Positions 60,359 to 64,000 of a stretch of DNA of 64,000 bases are shown piece after piece (the first letter of the stretch is position 1; every line of letters starts with the position of its first letter). Position numbers and translations under genes: made by a program. The notes under the pieces are model-generated. The model was not told where the DNA came from. It made no database searches and saw only the letters and a list, made by a program, of their open reading frames with translations. The stretch comes from Chrysophaeum taylorii (taxonomy: Eukaryota > Sar > Pelagophyceae > Pelagomonadales > Pelagomonadaceae), in NCBI GenBank assembly GCA_029834535.1, contig JAQMWT010000384.1, positions 52,467 through 116,466 of the forward strand, in the 5' to 3' direction.

Positions 60359-61401
60359 CAGGGAAAAAGCCGACTCTTGTGGAGAGCACGCATGTAGTCA
60401 TTGTGACGTTTGGCGTAGGCTTCGGCGGAGTCTTCTTCATCTTGGGTTTCGGGAATGGCGTCGGCGTAGAGGTCTAGCTGACCTTTGTCGTCATAGAAGC
60501 CGAGATGTCCTTTGTCTTCTTGGTCATCGGTTTCGGCGTCGTCCTCATCAGGTTGATCATCTTGGGGATCGGACGTTAACATCTGGAGAAATTCGGCGGC
60601 GTCAGTTTCAGCTTCGGAAAGAAGTATCTCGTCGGAAATGGTGGTGATGAGGTTGACGAGCTTGTTCATATGCTCGGTGCTAGACGTATGTTGGCGACTG
60701 GCTTGGCTAAGGTTGCGTGTGGTTTGGAGTTTGCGACGAACTTCACGAAGGGGGACCTTGAAGCGTTGGTCTGGAGTATACGGTTTGGGTGGATGAGGTT
60801 GTGTTGGGAAGGTGACCTTTCGAAGATGCGGGTGCTCGCGTTTGTCAGGGGTTACAGAAGGAGCGCGGGGACGGTGCTTGTTCTTCGGTGGGGTGACAGG
60901 GGTGGCCTTGGGTTTAGGACTGTCATTGACGTTGTAGTAAGACGGGGAGCGAGGATTAGGAGGCTTTTTGTTTGGAGGGGGCTTCTTGAGGTGCCACGAA
61001 ATTTGCTTCTTGCGGTAGGCGTGGAGTTGATGAATGAGGTCATTGTCTTCCTCTTGATCAAGGTTGGCCTCCGTGAGAAAAACAGCGACGGGGTCGGTGT
61101 CTTCAACGGGGTCCGGTGGGGTGTCGTCTTCAGAGGGAGAGGTGTCATCATCGTCTTCGGTGAGGTGGAGACAACGACGGCGGGAGCGAAAGCGGGGGCT
61201 GTCTTTGTCCTTTGTTGGCAGACGACCAAAGTCCGCAACGAAGCGCAAAGGCTTGAAGTTAAGGGTGGGGTGGGGCTTGAGGTGAGCCCAAAAGTTGCGC
61301 TCGGATGTTGAAATGACGGTGATGCGAGCGATGAGCGTAGGAAGGTGGTGGATGGCGTCCTTGTCTTCGTCAAGTAACAGCGAGTCTTTGGGAGTGCGCA
61401 A
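60358..61401 (-). CDS. RE6 Gag C-terminal linker
   Basis: A 347-codon frame, highly charged: DDDDTSPSEDDTPPD, KKPPPNKKPPNPRS, FLQMLTSDPQDDQPDEDD. No zinc knuckle. It continues gag after a break between 61401 and 61498 and leads to the protease. The role of this acidic-basic region is unknown. Confidence 0.55.
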   Translation of the reverse strand: MRTPKDSLLLDEDKDAIHHLPTLIARITVISTSERNFWAHLKPHPTLNFKPLRFVADFGRLPTKDKDSPRFRSRRRCLHLTEDDDDTSPSEDDTPPDPVEDTDPVAVFLTEANLDQEEDNDLIHQLHAYRKKQISWHLKKPPPNKKPPNPRSPSYYNVNDSPKPKATPVTPPKNKHRPRAPSVTPDKREHPHLRKVTFPTQPHPPKPYTPDQRFKVPLREVRRKLQTTRNLSQASRQHTSSTEHMNKLVNLITTISDEILLSEAETDAAEFLQMLTSDPQDDQPDEDDAETDDQEDKGHLGFYDDKGQLDLYADAIPETQDEEDSAEAYAKRHNDYMRALHKSRLFP

Positions 61402-61497
61402 ACAGTTAGCAAGACGTGCAAAGCCCTTGATGTGTGTTGGGGCGCGGGAGTCAAGTAAGCTTGGGGGGTACTTGAAGCGGAGAATTTGGCGAATTTC

Positions 61498-62556
61498 TTA
61501 AAGGATCTTGTCGTCGGGAAGTTGGAGAGAAGCGTCCGTGGTGATCTGGCGGAACTGCTGCTGGACATGACGCATGCAGTCGATGTAGTGAGCTGGCTCA
61601 TGGATTTCAGGGTTGAACGGTGTGTCCAGAAAGGCATTGTAAACATAATGCGCATGATGGATGTGGTTCTGGCCCGTATGCTTGTCGAGTGCGAGGCGAA
61701 CTTGTAGCACGAATTCGTGTCCTATCGGGCAGGAGGATCCGAGTGCATCGATTTCGTCGTATGCTGGATGCTTGACGGAGTCGCTATCGGCATGTACGAA
61801 ACGGCGAAATAGGGGGTGTACGGTCTCGCGGAGATATACGATGAAGTCGGCTTCTTTTCCTTGGAGATGCGGTTGAGTGATCGGATATAACTTGCCTTTT
61901 GTCATATCGGTCGGGTCCTTGTCTTGGGCTTTGAGTTCTTGGGGCATTGGCTCGTAGACGTCGTCCCGGAAGTGCTTGCCGAACTTGCGGCAGACACCCT
62001 TGTAGTATACGTAACGGCCTTGGAAATCTTGTGTGTTCCCGGCGGTAGAGTGGCTGTTGGGGTCCTTGTCGTATTCGTCGATACAGTGGCTTAGGAGAGC
62101 GTCAGCGAGATCGTTAGATCCGCGTAGGACGGATTCCCATGTGTAGAAGCCCTGTAGGAAGTATTGAGTTATGCCTGTTTCAGGCATCAGATGTTCGACG
62201 AACAATTGCATGACACGAAACGAAAGCATTTGGGGTGTGACTTGCGCCGAGTCCATGGACTTGAGAACGGCACTTGGAGGGTCACTAAAAGTGCTGATCT
62301 TCGACATGGGATCTTGTTGAGCCGGAGTGGGAGGCGAAGCCGCAGCAGTGACGGCAGGTTGTGGTGCTTGCGTTGCTTGCACTTGGGTGACCAATGCGCG
62401 TATTTGAGCCATCATGCGAGTTTCTTGGTCTTGCATTTCTTGTTTATGCCGAGCTTCGTACGCTTGAGCTTGCTGTTGCATGTCTCTTTGGTACTTGGCT
62501 TCTAAACGAGCTTCTTGCTCTCTTATCTCCTTCTGGAGTTCTTGGTTCGTCGGCAT
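61498..62556 (-). CDS. RE6 Gag
   Basis: A 352-codon frame from ATG 62556 (MPTNQELQKEIREQEAR), 80 bp inside the 5' LTR. Residues 5-65 are a Gln/Glu/Ala coiled coil. Residues 90-350 are an all-helical capsid-like domain (QMLSFRVMQLFVEHLMPE, FQGRYVYYKGVCRKFGKHF, ADFIVYLRETVHPLFRRF, YIDCMRHVQQQFRQITT). No family name recognised. It ends at a stop near 61498 and the next frame takes over. Confidence 0.75.
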   Translation of the reverse strand: MPTNQELQKEIREQEARLEAKYQRDMQQQAQAYEARHKQEMQDQETRMMAQIRALVTQVQATQAPQPAVTAAASPPTPAQQDPMSKISTFSDPPSAVLKSMDSAQVTPQMLSFRVMQLFVEHLMPETGITQYFLQGFYTWESVLRGSNDLADALLSHCIDEYDKDPNSHSTAGNTQDFQGRYVYYKGVCRKFGKHFRDDVYEPMPQELKAQDKDPTDMTKGKLYPITQPHLQGKEADFIVYLRETVHPLFRRFVHADSDSVKHPAYDEIDALGSSCPIGHEFVLQVRLALDKHTGQNHIHHAHYVYNAFLDTPFNPEIHEPAHYIDCMRHVQQQFRQITTDASLQLPDDKIL

Positions 62557-62636
62557 TTTGGTTCAGGAACGTCAGTGAACTTGACTTGTCTGGAAATCCT
62601 GGGACTCTGCTGATACCGGGACTGGTGCCCAATACC

Positions 62637-62831
62637 TAGAGAACAGTAATTACTACTGTGTTACCCTTCAGCAGAGTGCGAGAACAGTGGTGGTCTGTCC
62701 TCGAATCTGTCTCTTAATCGAGGCCAGCCGGTGTGAATAACACAGCGTTTTCTTAAATCAAAGGTGGCAAAGTTAAGTGAATTAACCCTTGAAAATGGGG
62801 TACTAACCCTAGTTCAGATTTTATATATCTA
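62637..62831 (-). repeat. 5' LTR of RE6 (195 bp)
   Basis: Followed on the minus strand by GGTATTGGGCACCAGTCCCGG, the primer site position. RE1 has GGTTTGGACCCAGCCCGG in the same place. Confidence 0.93.
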
Positions 62832-62836
62832 GCAGG

Positions 62837-63485
62837 TTTTCCAGCGACGCCAGAGGGACAGGAGCAATACCGACGGGCGCTTTTAGCTGCAGCAGGACCG
62901 GCTTCAGTGACTCAGCTAGCGCCGCGCGTTGTGCAACAGCCGCAGGTGGTCTACGCAGCAGCACAGGTTCCAGGTGCAGGTCAACAGCAGTTGGTTGCAG
63001 GCACTCAACAGCAGGTGGTCCAAAGGCAGCCCGCAGTGCAGCAGACCGCGCAGACCTCGGTGCGCCTGGAGGATCTGACTACGGCTCTCAACACGATGAA
63101 CTTGCTTCGTCGAGCACAGCAGACGGCTCCAACGGTTAGAGGGCAACCGCCGCAGAGAGCAAACCACAGCCAGCGCAATGATGGTGTCGCCGCTCAGTGG
63201 CTTGAAGTGCTTGGCGAAGACCAGCATGACGCTAAGCGAGCGGACTACTGCACTGTGCAGTATTCTGAGCTCATGGAGGGCAACGTGTATGACGGCGACG
63301 ATGACGATGTTGGAGGCGATCATGATAGCTTCGCTGCAGAAGGCTATTCACATGGTGGCCCCATGGAACCTCCTTCCTTTTTCGTCATCACTGAAGATGC
63401 GTGGGTGGAGGAGCAGGGGCAAAGTACCGAAGTGATCGGAGTTGCACACAGAGTTCCCTCGGAAGACGAAGATAATCGTGACTGA
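62837..63485 (+). CDS. RE5 Gag C-terminus or linker, resumed
   Basis: Open from the RE6 junction to 63485: VTQLAPRVVQQPQVVYAAAQ, a Gln/Val-rich low-complexity stretch (about residues 10-50), then SVRLEDLTTALNTMNLLRRAQQT and an acidic GDDDDVGGDHDSF. It continues the Gag text cut off at 53393. No domain recognised. Confidence 0.6.
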
Positions 63486-64000
63486 TTGGGATATACGATC
63501 GTTCGTGTGGGACGGGATACCTTGGTTGCTATGGATATAGTGCCACCGAGGGACGACTGCGCCGAGCGTTACGCCGCTCACCCTTCCATCTCTTCGGATT
63601 TCGAGAGTTTCTGCCCTGAGACTGCGTTGAATACCACTCAGGATCCCGAATATCGTGAAAATAAAGCCGTGAGGTACGATGGCACGAGACCCGCCTCTTT
63701 GACGTATGTGCCTGTGGCTGTCTCTTCGCTAGATAGTTCGAAATATTCCATCATCGCGGCCGGTTTGGATGGCATGGCCGATTCCCCCTACATCGATCAC
63801 CGCTTGCATCGCAAACTCGATCGTGACGGCAAAATCATCTATCGTCAGCCACTTCCTACGATTCGCACTCTTAATGGGTCAGGAGGTTCGGGTGCTGCTA
63901 TTCGAGATTGGGTCATTCTCCGAATCTCCTTAGTGCCAACGACATCCATACTGCTAATGTTCTTTGTTGGTCAAACTAATGGGCAGTTGCTATGGGAGCA
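63486..64000 (+). CDS. RE5 protease-like domain, cut by window end
   Basis: In a shifted phase from about 63500 (VPPRDDCAERYAAHPSI). Near 63750-63800 it reads YSIIAAGLDGMADSPYID, parallel to the RE4 text YATVIGVDGMADVTYI, followed by LNGSGGSGAAIRDWVILRISLV, parallel to RE4 FGSGKNTTSISEWIALRVSV. Thus RE4 and RE5 share this domain. The pol region of RE5 lies beyond the window. Confidence 0.65.
   Translation, partial: MGYTIVRVGRDTLVAMDIVPPRDDCAERYAAHPSISSDFESFCPETALNTTQDPEYRENKAVRYDGTRPASLTYVPVAVSSLDSSKYSIIAAGLDGMADSPYIDHRLHRKLDRDGKIIYRQPLPTIRTLNGSGGSGAAIRDWVILRISLVPTTSILLMFFVGQTNGQLLWE

Larger units (their letters stand above)
53394..62831 (-). mobile_element. RE6: Copia retrotransposon with methyltransferase, inserted in RE5
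   Basis: 9438 bp with LTRs 53394-53588 and 62637-62831. The flanking pentamer GCAGG (53389-53393, 62832-62836) is the target duplication and proves insertion into RE5. LTR ends are TAGAG...TCTA. Minus-strand order is gag, protease, C5-methyltransferase, integrase, reverse transcriptase, RNase H. This is the same module order as RE3, but protein text and LTRs are different, so they are separate families. A handful of shifts and stops; the 985-codon integrase-reverse transcriptase frame is intact. Confidence 0.95.

Overview
This is a eukaryotic chromosome segment made almost entirely of nested transposable elements. I see one clearly intact cellular gene, the translation termination factor eRF3 (31309-33333, minus), and one decayed coiled-coil gene next to it. 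eRF3 has a PAM2 PABP-binding motif and one apparent 36-nt intron. The Copia, Gypsy, non-LTR and Helitron elements are of eukaryotic type. I cannot name the species; an intron-poor, repeat-rich alga (a red alga such as Chondrus) is a guess from this style of genome.

Layout. 1-4507: part of a minus-strand Copia-like element (RE1), cut by the 3' end of a non-LTR retrotransposon. 4762-16712: seven-member Helitron family, five members here (H1-H5), in two blocks facing away from each other; a short-LTR Copia element (RE2, 7876-12102) sits between the blocks. 16745-28780: a 12-kb Copia element (RE3, plus) with 315-bp LTRs and target duplication AATAC, followed by a truncated inverted relative (RE3', to about 31070). 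31309-36005: eRF3 and the coiled-coil gene. 36406-39712: Helitrons H6 and H7. 39713-48877: a Gypsy-type element (RE4, plus). 49026-64000: a second Gypsy-type element (RE5, plus) that was hit by a non-LTR element (49592-51256) and by a 9.4-kb Copia element (RE6, minus, 53394-62831), and continues past the window end.

The main discovery is that three separate LTR retrotransposons, two Copia-order (RE3, RE6) and one Gypsy-type (RE4), each carry a C5-cytosine DNA methyltransferase-like domain in the same place, directly after the protease and before the next pol domain. All three keep recognisable motifs I, IV, VIII and X, with weaker or altered forms of motifs VI and IX, although frames are broken by stops or shifts. 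A plausible inference is that these elements methylate DNA, perhaps their own copies, to tolerate or exploit host silencing. In addition, RE3 repeats a T-x-x-S-L-N-Y/H/S peptide five times at module boundaries, and RE4 repeats a Q-G-G-[T/K]-R peptide three times at module boundaries; both look like polyprotein cleavage sites. The protease-like domains of RE4 and RE5 share an unusual D-G-M-A-D in place of D-[ST]-G-A.
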